This document shows, piece by piece, positions 44,602 through 54,486 of a stretch of DNA of 64,000 nt (position 1 is the stretch's first letter; each line of letters opens with the position of its first letter). This DNA comes from Pseudomonas bharatica CSV86 (GTDB taxonomy: Bacteria > Pseudomonadota > Gammaproteobacteria > Pseudomonadales > Pseudomonadaceae). The notes under the pieces were generated by a model. That model was not told the origin of the DNA. It saw only the letters and a list, made by a program, of their open reading frames with translations, and ran no database searches. The position numbers and the translations under genes were made by a program. Location: contig NZ_AMWJ02000001.1 in the NCBI RefSeq assembly GCF_000319305.2, positions 2,395,001 to 2,459,000 of the forward strand, read 5' to 3'.

Positions 44602-46845
44602 TCAGAAACGGCTGGTAACGCTCAGGCCGACGGTGCGCGGGTCGCCGTAGGTGATCACGTATTGCCCGGCAGTACCGTTGGGTCGGCCATGGACCTGGTA
44701 ACGGCGGTCGGTGAGGTTGTTGACGAAGCCGGTGACGCTGAGCTTCTCGTCCGCGCTGAACCAGGTCAGGCGACTGTTGGCCAGGGTGTAGTGGGGCTGG
44801 TTGAGCGGCGCGTCGGCACTGCTCTGGCGGTCGGCGAGGAAGTATTCCTTGTCACGGAAGCTGACATCGCCCCCGGCTACCAGCCTGCCGGGAATGTCCA
44901 GCGGCAGGGTGTAGTCGGCCCCGAGGGACACCACGTAGCGCGGCGACCGCACGAAGCTGTTGCCGCTGTAGTCGCCGGTGACCGCGCCGGTATTGGGGTT
45001 GGTGTTCTTGAAGTCGGTGTACTCGGTATCCAGGAACGACAGCGCGCCGCGCAGATGCAGGCGGTCGGTGGGCTGGCCCTCGATCTCCAGTTCGGCGCCT
45101 TTGACCTTGCCCTTGGCGCCGTTGGTGAGTGCGGTGGTCAGGATGCCGCTGTTGACCGTCAGCAGGTTCACCTGGATGTCCTGGTAGTCGTAATAGAAGA
45201 CGTTGGCGTTGACCGTCAGGCGATGGTCGAACCACTCCGACTTCAAGCCCAGTTCATAGGCATCCAGTTCTTCCGGATCGACCGTGGTCAACTGCGCCAG
45301 GCTGGTTGAGAGGCCGGTGTTGAAGCCACCCGAGCGGAAGCCGTGGGCGTAGCGGAAGAACACCCGCAGGTTGTCGTTGATCCGGTATTCCGGGGTCAGG
45401 TCGTAGGTCCAGGCGTCCCAGCGCTTGCTTTCCTCGCGATTGCCGTTGCTGCCGGCGGCGGTCAACGGGATCAGCGGACCAGTGGCGGTAGCCCGGGTCA
45501 GCTGGGTCAGGTCGAGATCGATGTCCTTTTTCTCGGTGGTCCAGCGCAGGCCGCCGGTGACGGTCAGATTGTCTGTGAAGTCATAGGCCAGGTTGCCGAA
45601 CAGCGCATAGCTGTCGGTGCGGTGGGTGTAGTCGAGGTTGCGGTAATCCACGGTGCCGCCGGTCTGGTTGGAGCCGGTGCCGTTCGGTGTCGGGCCCGGA
45701 ATGATGCTGCGCACCGCGCTGTTGTCGAGGGTCTCGTGGAAGTAGTGGGTACCGAGCATCCAGCGCAGGGTTTCCTGCGGCGAAGAGGCGAGGCGGAACT
45801 CCTGGGAGTACTGGTCGTAGGTCGCATCGCTGTCGGTGGCACCGTTGACCTCGTAGGGGGTGTAGTCGGCGTCGGTCAGCGACTGGTTGCGGATATGGTC
45901 GTAGGCGGTGATCGAGGTCAGGTTGTAATCGCCGAGGTTCCAGTTCAGGGTCAGCGACGTGCCGCTGTGGTCGAGCTTGTAGTCTTCGTTGGTGTTGAGC
46001 TCGATCTTGCGCCCATGAGGGCGCTGGTAGCCGACATTGTAGTAGCGCCCCAGGGGCAGCGAGCCGCTGCTGCCGTCGCCCTTGAATTCGCGGCCATGAA
46101 TCTTCAGCAGGGCTTCGAGGTCCTCGTTGACCTTGGCCAGGAACTGCACGCGCACGGCTTTCTTGTTGACGTCACCGTAGGTCTGGTCGTTGGTCAGGTT
46201 ATGGGTGAAACCGTCGCGCTCCTCGGAATACAGCGAGACCCGGCCGGCCAGGCGGTCGTCCACCAGCGAACCGCCGATGGCGCCGTTGAGGATTCGTTCG
46301 TTCTTGCTGCCGAAGCCGATGGTGCCGTAGCCGTCGGTATCGAAGGTCGGCTTCTTGGAAATCACATTGACCGCGCCGGCGGTGGTGTTCTTGCCGTACA
46401 GGGTGCCTTGCGGGCCACGCAGGATCTCGATGCGTTCCAGGTCGAACAGCGGCCCGCCGCCGGCCACCGGGGCATTGAGGTACACGTCGTCGGCATAGAT
46501 GCCCACCGGGTAGACCGTGGCCGCACCGGTATCACCGGTGCCCAGGCCACGGATGTACCAGCGTGGGCGCCCGTCGCCGTCCGGATTCTTCGCCGAAGCG
46601 TTGGGTACGAACGTGGTGATATCGCCCATGGCGCGCACGCCGTCGGCCGCCAGGCTGGTGCCCTGGACCGCCGAGACCGCCACCGGAACCTCTTGCAGGG
46701 TTTCTTCCCGGTGCTGTGCGGTGACGGTTACGGTTTTCAGCGCCGGCGTGGTGCTGGTTTCATCGTCGGCATAGGCCAACGGGTATTGGCCCGCCAACAG
46801 AAGGCTAAGGCTGATTCCCTTGGTGATGGGATTGATCTGGAACAT
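44602..46845 (-). CDS. TonB-dependent receptor 4
   Basis: A 747-residue outer-membrane receptor. The signal peptide is about 1-26 (LSLLLAGQYPLAYAD). The plug has TVTVTAQHREETLQEVPVAVSAV, WYIRGLGTGD and IEILRGPQGTLYGKNTTAGAVNV; the barrel ends in DPRTVGLSVTSRF with the terminal Phe. This plug type is shared with receptor 2. It is the first gene of a two-receptor transcript. The upstream gap (46846-47167, 322 bp) shows no sigma-54 site; it holds an inverted repeat at 47059. The ligand is unknown. Confidence 0.92.
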   Translation of the reverse strand: MFQINPITKGISLSLLLAGQYPLAYADDETSTTPALKTVTVTAQHREETLQEVPVAVSAVQGTSLAADGVRAMGDITTFVPNASAKNPDGDGRPRWYIRGLGTGDTGAATVYPVGIYADDVYLNAPVAGGGPLFDLERIEILRGPQGTLYGKNTTAGAVNVISKKPTFDTDGYGTIGFGSKNERILNGAIGGSLVDDRLAGRVSLYSEERDGFTHNLTNDQTYGDVNKKAVRVQFLAKVNEDLEALLKIHGREFKGDGSSGSLPLGRYYNVGYQRPHGRKIELNTNEDYKLDHSGTSLTLNWNLGDYNLTSITAYDHIRNQSLTDADYTPYEVNGATDSDATYDQYSQEFRLASSPQETLRWMLGTHYFHETLDNSAVRSIIPGPTPNGTGSNQTGGTVDYRNLDYTHRTDSYALFGNLAYDFTDNLTVTGGLRWTTEKKDIDLDLTQLTRATATGPLIPLTAAGSNGNREESKRWDAWTYDLTPEYRINDNLRVFFRYAHGFRSGGFNTGLSTSLAQLTTVDPEELDAYELGLKSEWFDHRLTVNANVFYYDYQDIQVNLLTVNSGILTTALTNGAKGKVKGAELEIEGQPTDRLHLRGALSFLDTEYTDFKNTNPNTGAVTGDYSGNSFVRSPRYVVSLGADYTLPLDIPGRLVAGGDVSFRDKEYFLADRQSSADAPLNQPHYTLANSRLTWFSADEKLSVTGFVNNLTDRRYQVHGRPNGTAGQYVITYGDPRTVGLSVTSRF

Positions 46846-47058
46846 GCTGCTTCTCCCCGAGCGTTGCAGATGCAGGGGTAGAGCAGGGTTTATGCCATGT
46901 TTTCAACTCGTTGATTCAATTGGATAAATCAGGATTTTTGCGGCGTCGCTGCTAGGCAGGCAGCAGGGCACTGGTGAATCTATGTTGCTACAGCAGCAAT
47001 GGTTGCGAACCTGGCCCATGGCGCACTTCCAACGGCTCGCTGGATAACCACCTGGCTC

Positions 47059-47089
47059 GGAAGTTTCTCAAGCTTTCCTGGAAACTTCC
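47059..47089. other. Inverted repeat in the 46846-47167 intergenic region
   Basis: GGAAGTTTC-N12-GGAAACTTCC, a 9-bp stem. It lies about 210 bp upstream of receptor 4 and about 80 bp before the small membrane-protein start. It could be an operator or RNA hairpin; nothing else recognisable is in this gap. Confidence 0.4.
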
Positions 47090-47167
47090 CTTCGCTTGTT
47101 TGAGGCTCGAAATTGATAAGTCAGATGTTTTACTGTGCGTGCCTGGAATATTTCTCGGGGCGAGGGT

Positions 47168-47410
47168 ATGAGAAAAATCGACGGTAGCCATGGTGCACAT
47201 GGCGCGTCCGGGTGCGGCTCCCCGGATTTCCTGGGCAGGGTTCGCTGGCCATTGGTTGTACTGCTATGCCTGGCCACGGGTTTCGCTCTGGTGGTGCTGT
47301 TCTGGAGCGGCGATACGCAACCGGATTCACCCTGGTTCTGGAGCCGCGTGCTGGCACTTCCGTTGATTATCTGGAGCTATCTGTATGGGCTGCGCCTGCT
47401 GGCGCATTGA
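47168..47410 (+). CDS. Small two-helix membrane protein, possible gene remnant
   Basis: An 80-residue reading with two hydrophobic segments (WPLVVLLCLATGFALVVLFW and VLALPLIIWSYLYGLRLLAH, in part). The sequence looks like the membrane-anchored N-terminus of a longer protein: N-terminal parts of some type VI secretion-associated proteins have a similar WPL...LPLLxWxxxxGLRL layout. The stop comes directly after the second helix, and no homologous continuation is evident downstream before paaZ ends at 47489. A true small protein is also possible. I cannot assign a function. Confidence 0.5.
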   Translation: MRKIDGSHGAHGASGCGSPDFLGRVRWPLVVLLCLATGFALVVLFWSGDTQPDSPWFWSRVLALPLIIWSYLYGLRLLAH

Positions 47411-47488
47411 AAACGCTGGTCGTGCCAACCTACCGGTGCGCCTCGAAACGCGACGCGGACCTTGTCGATACCGCGCCGCATCCACAGT

Positions 47489-49542
47489 CTATCCCTCCCG
47501 CTTCACCACCAGGGTCAGGATGTCATAACTCGCCACCAGCTCCCCAAGCTGGTTGGTCACCTCCACGTCCCACGCCACCACCCCTTGCGGGATACCCTGC
47601 GGGCTCTTCTTGCCCTGGTCGATCTTGCGCTTGCAGGTGAGCCTGGCCTGGATCGTGTCGCCGATGCCCACCGGATTGATGAAGCGCAGGTTATCCAGTC
47701 CATAGTTGGCCAGGACCGGCCCGGGAGCCGGGCTGACGAACAAGCCGGCCGCCGCCGACAGCACGAAGTAGCCGTGGGCGATACGCTTGCCGAACTGCGA
47801 TTCCCGTGCGGCGATCTCGTCGAAATGCATGTAGAAGTGATCCCCCGAAAGACAGCCGAAGTTCACCAGGTCTGCCTCGGTCACCGTCCGCCGATGGGTC
47901 AGCAACGACTCGCCGATGCGCAGGTCCTCGAAATAGCGGCGGAACGGATGTACTTCGGTTTCGATCACCTCGGCGCCACGCACGTACTCGCCGGTCACCG
48001 CCATCAGCATGCTCGGCGAGCCCTGTACCGCGGCCCGTTGCAGGTAGTGCTTCACGGCGCGCAGCCCGCCCAGTTCCTCGCCACCCCCAGCCCGACCCGG
48101 ACCGCCGTGCTTGAGCTGCGGCAGCGGAGAACCATGGCCGGTGGATTCGGCAGCGGCTTCGGCATCCAGCACCAGCAGGCGGCCATGCCAGGCCGCCGCC
48201 ACCGGCACGGCCCTGGCCGCCACTGCGCGGTCAGCGGTGACCAGGCTCGCCACCAGGCTGCCTTTGCCGCGGGCAGCCAGGTCCAGCGCTTCATCCAGGT
48301 CTTCATAGGTCATCAGGGTGCTGACCGGCCCGAACGCTTCGATATCGTGGGCGCCGCCCTCGGCATGGGCGTCCCGCGCCAGCAGCAGGGTGGGGGCGAA
48401 GAAGGCGCCGTTGGCGACGCCTTCGCCACGCGGCTCGAAACCATCACGGGCACCGAACAGCAGGTCGCAGCTTTGCAGCAATTGTTCGACCCGCTCGCCG
48501 ACATCCGCCTGCTGCGCATGGGACGCCAGGGCCCCATGCGCACGCCTTCCACCGAAGGATCGCCCACCACCACCTTGCCCAGGCGATCCCGCAGGCGGGT
48601 CGCCACCGCGTCCAGATGCTTCGCCGGCACGATGGCCCGGCGAATCGCCGTGCATTTCTGCCCGGCCTTGGTGGTCATTTCCCGGGCGACTTCCTTGATA
48701 TACAGCTCGAACTCTTCGCTGTCCGGGCTCACGTCCGGGCCGAGGATCGAGCAGTTCAGTGAGTCGGCCTCGGCGGTGAAGGGCACCGAGTTGCGGATCA
48801 GGTTGGGTGTGACCCGCAGTTTCGCCGCAGTGTCCGCCGAGCCGGTGAAGGTCACCAGGTCCTGGCCGTCCAGGCGCTCCAGCAGGTCGCCGGTGCTGCC
48901 GATCACCAGTTGCAGGGCGCCGGCCGGGAGCAGGCCGGACTCATCGATCAGGCGCACCACGGCTTCGGTCAGGTAGCTGGTGGCTGTGGCGGGCTTGACG
49001 ATGCAGGGCATGCCGGCCAGGAAGGTCGGGGCAAATTTTTCCAGCATCCCCCAGATCGGGAAGTTGAAGGCATTGATATGCACCGCGACCCCGGCCCGTG
49101 GCACCAGGATGTGACTGCCGGCGAACCGGCCCTGCTTGCCCAGCGGGATCGCCGGCCCTTCATGGACCAGGTTGCCCGACGGCAACTCGCGGGCACCGAT
49201 GCCGGCATAGGAGAACAGTGTGGCATTGCCGCCCTCGATATCGATCCAACTGTCGGCACGGGTCGCGCCGCTGTGGTGTGACAGGGCGTAGAGCTGCTCC
49301 TTGCGCTCGGCCAGGTACAGCGCCAGGGCCTTGAGCCGCGCCGCACGCTGCTGGAAATCCAGGGCCATCAGGCCGTTGCGGCCCTGCTGGCGCCCCCAGG
49401 CGAGGGCCTCGGCGAAGTCCGGGCGTTCTTCATGGCTGTAGCCCAGCACGTGGCCGTCGATGGCGCTGCGCAGGGGCTGGGCGCCGTGCTGGCCGATCCA
49501 GCGACCGGCGATGAAGCTTTGCAAGGTAGGGGCAGCAGACAT
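47489..49542 (-). pseudogene. paaZ: Oxepin-CoA hydrolase / semialdehyde dehydrogenase PaaZ, single frameshift
   Basis: A fusion protein of about 684 residues if repaired; it opens the oxepin-CoA ring and oxidises the product aldehyde in phenylacetate breakdown. The N-terminal aldehyde dehydrogenase domain (about 1-525) has [30 protein letters not shown], the catalytic Glu region [13 protein letters not shown] and Cys in [14 protein letters not shown]. The C-terminal MaoC hotdog domain (about 540-684) has [25 protein letters not shown]. The frame breaks after GVRMG at the GGGGCCC run (48529-48535 on the plus strand AGGGCCCC); one more G restores [12 protein letters not shown] chose MSAAPTL because GGAGG lies eight bases before it. 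Confidence 0.9.
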
Positions 49543-49575
49543 CGGTGTGTCCTCCAATTCTTTCAGGAAGCGCTG

Positions 49576-50802
49576 TTACCACAGCGCCAGGGTGTAGCCG
49601 ACGATCAGGCGGTTTTCGTCCAGGGCATTGGTCAGGCCGTTGCCGGAACGGAAGGTGACGTTGCGCCAACGCAGGCTGACGTTTTTCAGCGGGCCGCTCT
49701 GGATCACGTAGGCGATATCGGTGTCGCGTTCGCGCTCGCGGCCGTTGTCGATACCCGCCGCCTTGGCGTGGCGGCCGTCGGTATAGCGGGTCATGAAGCT
49801 CAGGCCGGGAATGCCCAGGGCGGCGAAGTCGTAGTCGTAGCGCGCCTGCCAGGAGTCCAGCCCGGCGCGGGTGAAGGTGTTGTAGGTGACCAGGTTGACG
49901 GTGTACGGGTCGCCGCCGTTGAGGAAGGGGAAGGCACTGTCGCCGGACATCTGCTGGAAGGTGCCGCTGAATTTGTGCGCGCCGACCGCCAGGGTGAACA
50001 TGCCGTTGAAGTTGCGGTTATCGATGCGTCCGGCGCGTTCGGCGCCGTCGCCGCGGCTGTCGAACCAGCGCAGGTCACTGCGCAGGCTCATGCCCTCGGC
50101 CAGCGGCAGGGTATGGACCAGGCCGACATACTGCTGGCGATAGATGTCTTCGAGCTTGGCGTAGTAGTAACTCACCGCCAGCTGCGGGCTGAAGGCGTAG
50201 CTGCCGCCACCGAAATCGAAGTGATCGCTGCTGGCTGCGCCGTAGCCGATATCGTCGTTGCTCGAGGAATCGCGCAGGTTGGCCTTGGTCAGGCGTCCGC
50301 CATTGAGGGTCAGGCCGTCGATGTCCTGGCTGGTCAGCAGGCCGCCCTTGAAGGTCGAGGCCAGCAGGCGGGTGTCGTTGTAGGTGACCACCGGCAACAG
50401 CGGTTGCAGGGTGCCCAGGCGCAGCACGCTTTTCGACAGGCGCACCTTGGCGGTCACGCCCAGCTCGCTGTAGTCGTCCACCGGTTCCAGGCTGTCGCGG
50501 CCATAGGGCAGCAGGCCGGTGCCACGGCGGTCGCGGCTGGAGTCCAGCTTGATGCCCAGTTGGCCCATGGCATCCACACCGAAACCAAGGGTGCCATCGG
50601 TAAAGCCGGACTCCAGTTTGGCGGTAAAGCCCTGCGCCCATTCCTCAGCCTTGGACTGCGGCGCGTTGTCCTGGCGGAAGTCGCGGTTTATGTAGTGGTT
50701 GCGCAGTTCGATCTTCGCGTGGCTGTCCTCGATGAAGCCGGCCAGGGCCGGAGTACAGGCGAGGGGCAGGGTGAATCCGGCCAGAAGGCGAATGGGGTTC
50801 AT
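49576..50802 (-). CDS. phaK: OprD-family porin, phenylacetate channel PhaK
   Basis: A 408-residue outer-membrane porin of the OprD/OpdK group. It has a signal peptide (IRLLAGFTLPLACTPALA), the OprD opening GFIEDSHAKIELRNHYINRDFR (in pieces), EEWAQGFTAKLESGF and the closing VGYTLALW with a terminal aromatic. Position between the permease (31 bp upstream) and paaZ (33 bp downstream) in the phenylacetate cluster identifies it as PhaK, which facilitates phenylacetate entry in P. putida. Confidence 0.9.
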   Translation of the reverse strand: MNPIRLLAGFTLPLACTPALAGFIEDSHAKIELRNHYINRDFRQDNAPQSKAEEWAQGFTAKLESGFTDGTLGFGVDAMGQLGIKLDSSRDRRGTGLLPYGRDSLEPVDDYSELGVTAKVRLSKSVLRLGTLQPLLPVVTYNDTRLLASTFKGGLLTSQDIDGLTLNGGRLTKANLRDSSSNDDIGYGAASSDHFDFGGGSYAFSPQLAVSYYYAKLEDIYRQQYVGLVHTLPLAEGMSLRSDLRWFDSRGDGAERAGRIDNRNFNGMFTLAVGAHKFSGTFQQMSGDSAFPFLNGGDPYTVNLVTYNTFTRAGLDSWQARYDYDFAALGIPGLSFMTRYTDGRHAKAAGIDNGRERERDTDIAYVIQSGPLKNVSLRWRNVTFRSGNGLTNALDENRLIVGYTLALW

Positions 50803-50833
50803 TGTTGTTATTCCCGAGTCGTCGTTTGCGTGA

Positions 50834-52396
50834 TTAGTGTTTGCTGGCGCTGGCGGCGCCGATACCGGTCATGGAGCGGATGAACTGGGCCAGATAGCGG
50901 CCGCGTTCCTCGCTGGCCCGGGCCGAGCGGTCGGACACCGAGAAGGCCCAGGCGGCAAGGAAGGCCGCGCTCATGGAGAACAGCGCCGGGTTGGAGTAGG
51001 GGAACAGCGCCTTGTCGTGATGCAGTACGTTGACCCACACCACAGGGCTCAGCACCAGCAGGATCACCGCCGAAACCAGGCCGGCCAGGCTGCCGGCCAC
51101 GGCGCCGCGGGTGGTCAGGCCCTTCCAGAACATGGACAGGAACAGCACCGGGAAATTGACCGAGGCCGCGATGGCCAGCACCAGCCCGGACAGGAACGCG
51201 ATGTTCTGCGACTCGAACATCAGGCCGAGGATGATCGCCAGCACGCCGATCACCAGGGTGGCGACGCGGGAGACGCGGATCTCATCCTGTTCGCTCGCCT
51301 TGCCCTTGCGGACCACGCAGGCGTAGAGGTCATGGGACACCGCCGAGGCGCCGGACAGCGCCAGGCCGGCGACTACCGCAAGGATGGTGGCGAAGGCCAC
51401 GGCCGAGATGAAGCCGAGGAACAGGTTGCCGCCCACGGCCTGGGCCAGGTGCACGGCGATCATGTTGCCGCCGCCGATGATCGCGCCGCTGGCGTCACGG
51501 TAGGCAGGTTCAGTGCCGACCATGACGATGGCGCCGAAGCCGATGACGATCAGCAGCAGGTAGAAGTAGCCGATGAAGCCGGTGGCATAGAACACCGATT
51601 TACGAGCTTCCTTGGCATCGCTGACCGTGAAGAAGCGCATCAGGATATGCGGCAGGCCGGCGGTGCCGAACATCATGCCGAGGCCGAGGGAAATCGCATC
51701 CACCGGGTTCGACAGCAGCCCGCCCGGGGCCATGATCGCCGTGCCCTTGGCATGTACCGCCGCGGCGCTGGCGAACATCGCCTCGGTGCTGAAACCGAAG
51801 TGCTTGAGCACCATGAAGGCCATGAAGGTGGTGCCGGAAAGCAGCATGACGGCCTTGATGATCTGCACCCATGTGGTAGCGAGCATGCCGCCGAAGGTGA
51901 CGTAGAACACCATCAGCACGCCGACCAGGATCACCGCGTACAGGTAGCTGATGCCGAACAGCAGCTCGATCAGCTTGCCGGCGCCGACCATCTGCGCCAC
52001 CAGGTACAGTAGCGCCACGGTCAGGGTACCGAAGGCCGAGGTCAGGCGTACCGGGGTCTGTGCCAGGCGGTAGGAGACCACGTCGGCGAAGGTGTACTTG
52101 CCCAGGTTGCGCAGGCGCTCGGCGATCAGGAACAGGATGATCGGCCAGCCGGCCAGCACGCCCAGGGCGTAGAGCAGGCCGTCGTAGCCGTTGAGGAACA
52201 TCATCGCCGAGATACCGAGGAAGGACGCGGCGCTGATCATGTCGCCGGCGATTGCCAGGCCGTTCTGCATCCCGCTCAGGCCGCCGCCGGCGGTATAGAA
52301 ATCGCTGGCCGAACGGGTGCGCAGGGCGGCCCAGCGGGTTACCCCGAGGGTGAAGACGACGAACAGCAGGAACATGCCGATGGCGGTCCAGTTCAT
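50834..52396 (-). CDS. paaL: Phenylacetate sodium:solute symporter (PhaJ/PaaL), ActP-like
   Basis: A 520-residue inner-membrane symporter of the SSS family with about thirteen helices. It resembles acetate permease Act[34 protein letters not shown] (in pieces), [25 protein letters not shown] and [23 protein letters not shown]. The ATG at 52396 overlaps the DUF485 stop (ATGA), as in actP-yjcH pairs. In pseudomonads this gene in the paa cluster encodes the phenylacetate permease. I preferred this start over one three codons earlier because of the coupling. Confidence 0.92.
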   Translation of the reverse strand: MNWTAIGMFLLFVVFTLGVTRWAALRTRSASDFYTAGGGLSGMQNGLAIAGDMISAASFLGISAMMFLNGYDGLLYALGVLAGWPIILFLIAERLRNLGKYTFADVVSYRLAQTPVRLTSAFGTLTVALLYLVAQMVGAGKLIELLFGISYLYAVILVGVLMVFYVTFGGMLATTWVQIIKAVMLLSGTTFMAFMVLKHFGFSTEAMFASAAAVHAKGTAIMAPGGLLSNPVDAISLGLGMMFGTAGLPHILMRFFTVSDAKEARKSVFYATGFIGYFYLLLIVIGFGAIVMVGTEPAYRDASGAIIGGGNMIAVHLAQAVGGNLFLGFISAVAFATILAVVAGLALSGASAVSHDLYACVVRKGKASEQDEIRVSRVATLVIGVLAIILGLMFESQNIAFLSGLVLAIAASVNFPVLFLSMFWKGLTTRGAVAGSLAGLVSAVILLVLSPVVWVNVLHHDKALFPYSNPALFSMSAAFLAAWAFSVSDRSARASEERGRYLAQFIRSMTGIGAASASKH

Positions 52397-52701
52397 TGCG
52401 CGCACTCCTGCTTGACCTTGTCGTTGAGCGGATCGAGGACATTGTTGGCGCGGTACACGTAGATACCGGTGAGGGCGAAGGACAGCAGCACGATCAGCAC
52501 GCCCACCAGCATGCCGACGCTCGTCACCCCGCCGCTGAGGGACTGGCCGAGGGTGCTGGGGGAAAAGGCCACGAGCAGGACGAAGCCGTAGTAGATCACC
52601 AGCATGGCGGCGGTGAGGCTGCCGTTGAGGCGGCGCTTGCGCCGCACCAGTTGCCGGAAATCGGGGTGGTTGCTGATGGATTCGATATCACTGGGGGTCA
52701 T
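52393..52701 (-). CDS. DUF485 small membrane partner of the phenylacetate permease
   Basis: A 102-residue protein with two membrane helices ([18 protein letters not shown] and [21 protein letters not shown], in part) and a charged N-terminus ([17 protein letters not shown]). DUF485 proteins (YjcH type) are encoded immediately before ActP-like symporters and are thought to assist them. The stop overlaps the permease start by four bases. A REP doublet separates it from paaE upstream. Confidence 0.92.
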   Translation of the reverse strand: MTPSDIESISNHPDFRQLVRRKRRLNGSLTAAMLVIYYGFVLLVAFSPSTLGQSLSGGVTSVGMLVGVLIVLLSFALTGIYVYRANNVLDPLNDKVKQECAQ

Positions 52702-52769
52702 GGGTGCGCTCTCTTGATCTTGTTGTAGTTGTTGTGTCGTTCACGCTTGGGGTATTGCTTTGTTCTTTC

Positions 52770-52839
52770 GGGCCTCATCGCTGGCAAGCCAGCTCCCACA
52801 GGGATCCCTGTGGGAGCTGGCTTGCCAGCGATGAGGCCG
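52770..52839. repeat. REP doublet
   Basis: Near-perfect inverted pair (GGCCTCATCGCTGGCAAGCC and complement) with the spacer GGGATCCC-like centre, between paaE and the DUF485 gene on one strand. It may reduce read-through from paaABCDE into the transport block. Confidence 0.9.
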
Positions 52840-52855
52840 GTACAGGCGAAAACCT

Positions 52856-53932
52856 TTAAAGCTGATCGAAATCCAGCACCACCCGCTCACTCAGCGGATA
52901 GCTCTGGCACGACAGCACATACCCGGCCGCCACCTCGTAGTCTTCCAGGGCATGGTTGCTGTCCATCTCCACCTGGCCCTCGATCACCTTGCACTTACAG
53001 GTCGAGCAGACCCCGGCCTTGCACGAGTAGGGCAGTTCGGCGCCAATGGCATTGCCGGCATCCAGCACGCTTTGGCTATTGCGCGGCAGCTCGAAGGACA
53101 GCGCACGGCCGTCGCTGATCACGGTGACCTGGCTCATCGCCGAATCCACCTGCCGCGCCGCTTCCCGGGCCTGGCGCCGCTCGTCGCTGCCGGCTGCGGC
53201 GAACAGCTCGAAGTGAATCCTGTCCGCGGCCATGCCTCGCGCCTTCAGGGCGTCGCGCACGGTCTCGGTCATTGCCTGCGGGCCGCAAACGAACGCCGCT
53301 TCCAGTTGCGGCACGTCGAGCCAGCGGCCGAACAGTTGCGCGCATTTGTCGGCGTCGATGCGGCCGTTATAAAGGTCGATGTCCTGCTGCTCGCGGCTGA
53401 ACACGAAGATCAGGTTGAGGCGTTGCAGGTAGCGGTTCTTCAGGTCTTCCAGCTGCTCGCGGAACAGCGCCGAACCACTGGCGCGGTTGCCGTAGAGCAG
53501 GGTGAAGTGGCTGTTCGGTTCGGCTTCAAGGGTGGTCTTGACGATGGACAGGATCGGGGTGATGCCGCTGCCGGCCGCCACCGCCAGGTAGTGAGCGTGG
53601 CGCGCCGGATCCAGCGCGGTGTGGAAGCTGCCGGACGGCGGCATCACGTCGATCACGTCACCGGCCGCCAGCACCTCGTTGGCGAAGGCGGAAAAACGCC
53701 CGCCGACCACCTTTTTCACCGCCACCCGCAGTTCACCGTCGTTGACGCCGGTACAGATCGAGTAGGAGCGGCGCACTTCTTCATCATCCAGGCGGGTGCG
53801 CAGCACCAGGTACTGGCCCTGGGTGAACCGGAAGGTCTCGCCCAGTTCACGCGGTACATCGAACAGGATCGACACGGCGTCGCGTGTTTCGCTGCGCACT
53901 TGCTTGACGGTCAGGCTGTGGAACTGGTTCAT
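52856..53932 (-). CDS. paaE: Phenylacetyl-CoA epoxidase reductase subunit PaaE
   Basis: A 358-residue oxidoreductase passing electrons from NADPH to the PaaABC epoxidase. Order: FAD-binding ferredoxin-reductase domain (about 1-105, RRSYSICTGV near residue 58), NAD(P)-binding domain (about 110-230, AGSGITPILSIVKTTLE and FVCGPQAMTETV), and a C-terminal plant-type [2Fe-2S] ferredoxin (YSCKAGVCSTCKCKV plus the late Cys in YVLSCQSYP). Start MNQFHSLTVKQV lies 20 bp after paaD. Confidence 0.95.
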   Translation of the reverse strand: MNQFHSLTVKQVRSETRDAVSILFDVPRELGETFRFTQGQYLVLRTRLDDEEVRRSYSICTGVNDGELRVAVKKVVGGRFSAFANEVLAAGDVIDVMPPSGSFHTALDPARHAHYLAVAAGSGITPILSIVKTTLEAEPNSHFTLLYGNRASGSALFREQLEDLKNRYLQRLNLIFVFSREQQDIDLYNGRIDADKCAQLFGRWLDVPQLEAAFVCGPQAMTETVRDALKARGMAADRIHFELFAAAGSDERRQAREAARQVDSAMSQVTVISDGRALSFELPRNSQSVLDAGNAIGAELPYSCKAGVCSTCKCKVIEGQVEMDSNHALEDYEVAAGYVLSCQSYPLSERVVLDFDQL

Positions 53933-53952
53933 GGGGAATCTCCAGCAAGCGC

Positions 53953-54486
53953 TCAAATGCACTTGAAATAATCGAAGGGCTCGCGGCAGTCGCAGCAGCG
54001 GTACAGGGCCTTGCACGCGGTGGAGCCGAACTCGCTGAGTACCTCGGTGTGGCTGCTGCCGCACTGCGGGCAGGCGATCACCTGCGGTTCGCCGAGCAGG
54101 CTGCGTTTGTTCGAACTGCCCAGTGGCGCGGCGATGCCATAGGCGCGCAGGCGTTCACGGCCGCTGGCGCTGATCCAGTCGGTGGTCCAGGCCGGGCTGA
54201 GCTGACGCTTCAGCGCGGGCTCGGCGAAGCCGGCCTGTTCCAGCGCGGCGCGGATGTCCTGCTCGATCACCTCGGTGGCCGGGCAGCCGGAATAGGTCGG
54301 GGTCACGGTCACCTGCAGGTGGCCGTTGGCCCAGTCCAGAGCGCGCACGATGCCCAGGTCGACCACGCTGACCACCGGCACTTCCGGGTCCATGACCTGC
54401 TCCAGCACCGTCCAGGCCTGGTGCAGGTCATCGGGCCGCGAGGCGCGGGCGCCGCGGTCGCTGGCGATCAGCTCACCAGGTCGCAT
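53953..54486 (-). CDS. paaD: Phenylacetate epoxidase assembly protein PaaD (MIP18/DUF59 type)
   Basis: A 177-residue protein. The DUF59 domain (about 20-110) has VMDPEVPVVSVVDLGIVR and PTYSGCPATEVIEQDI; a C-terminal zinc-ribbon has CPQCGSSHTEV and the later CCDC pair. PaaD is related to the SufT/MIP18 Fe-S assembly factors and is needed for an active PaaABCE enzyme. It overlaps the paaC stop by 14 bp. Confidence 0.94.
   Translation of the reverse strand: MRPGELIASDRGARASRPDDLHQAWTVLEQVMDPEVPVVSVVDLGIVRALDWANGHLQVTVTPTYSGCPATEVIEQDIRAALEQAGFAEPALKRQLSPAWTTDWISASGRERLRAYGIAAPLGSSNKRSLLGEPQVIACPQCGSSHTEVLSEFGSTACKALYRCCDCREPFDYFKCI

Noticed and set aside
52856..54064. Longer PaaE start overlapping paaD
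   Set aside because: The extra 44 residues are paaD in another frame; MNQFHSLTVKQV at 53932 is the standard PaaE start.
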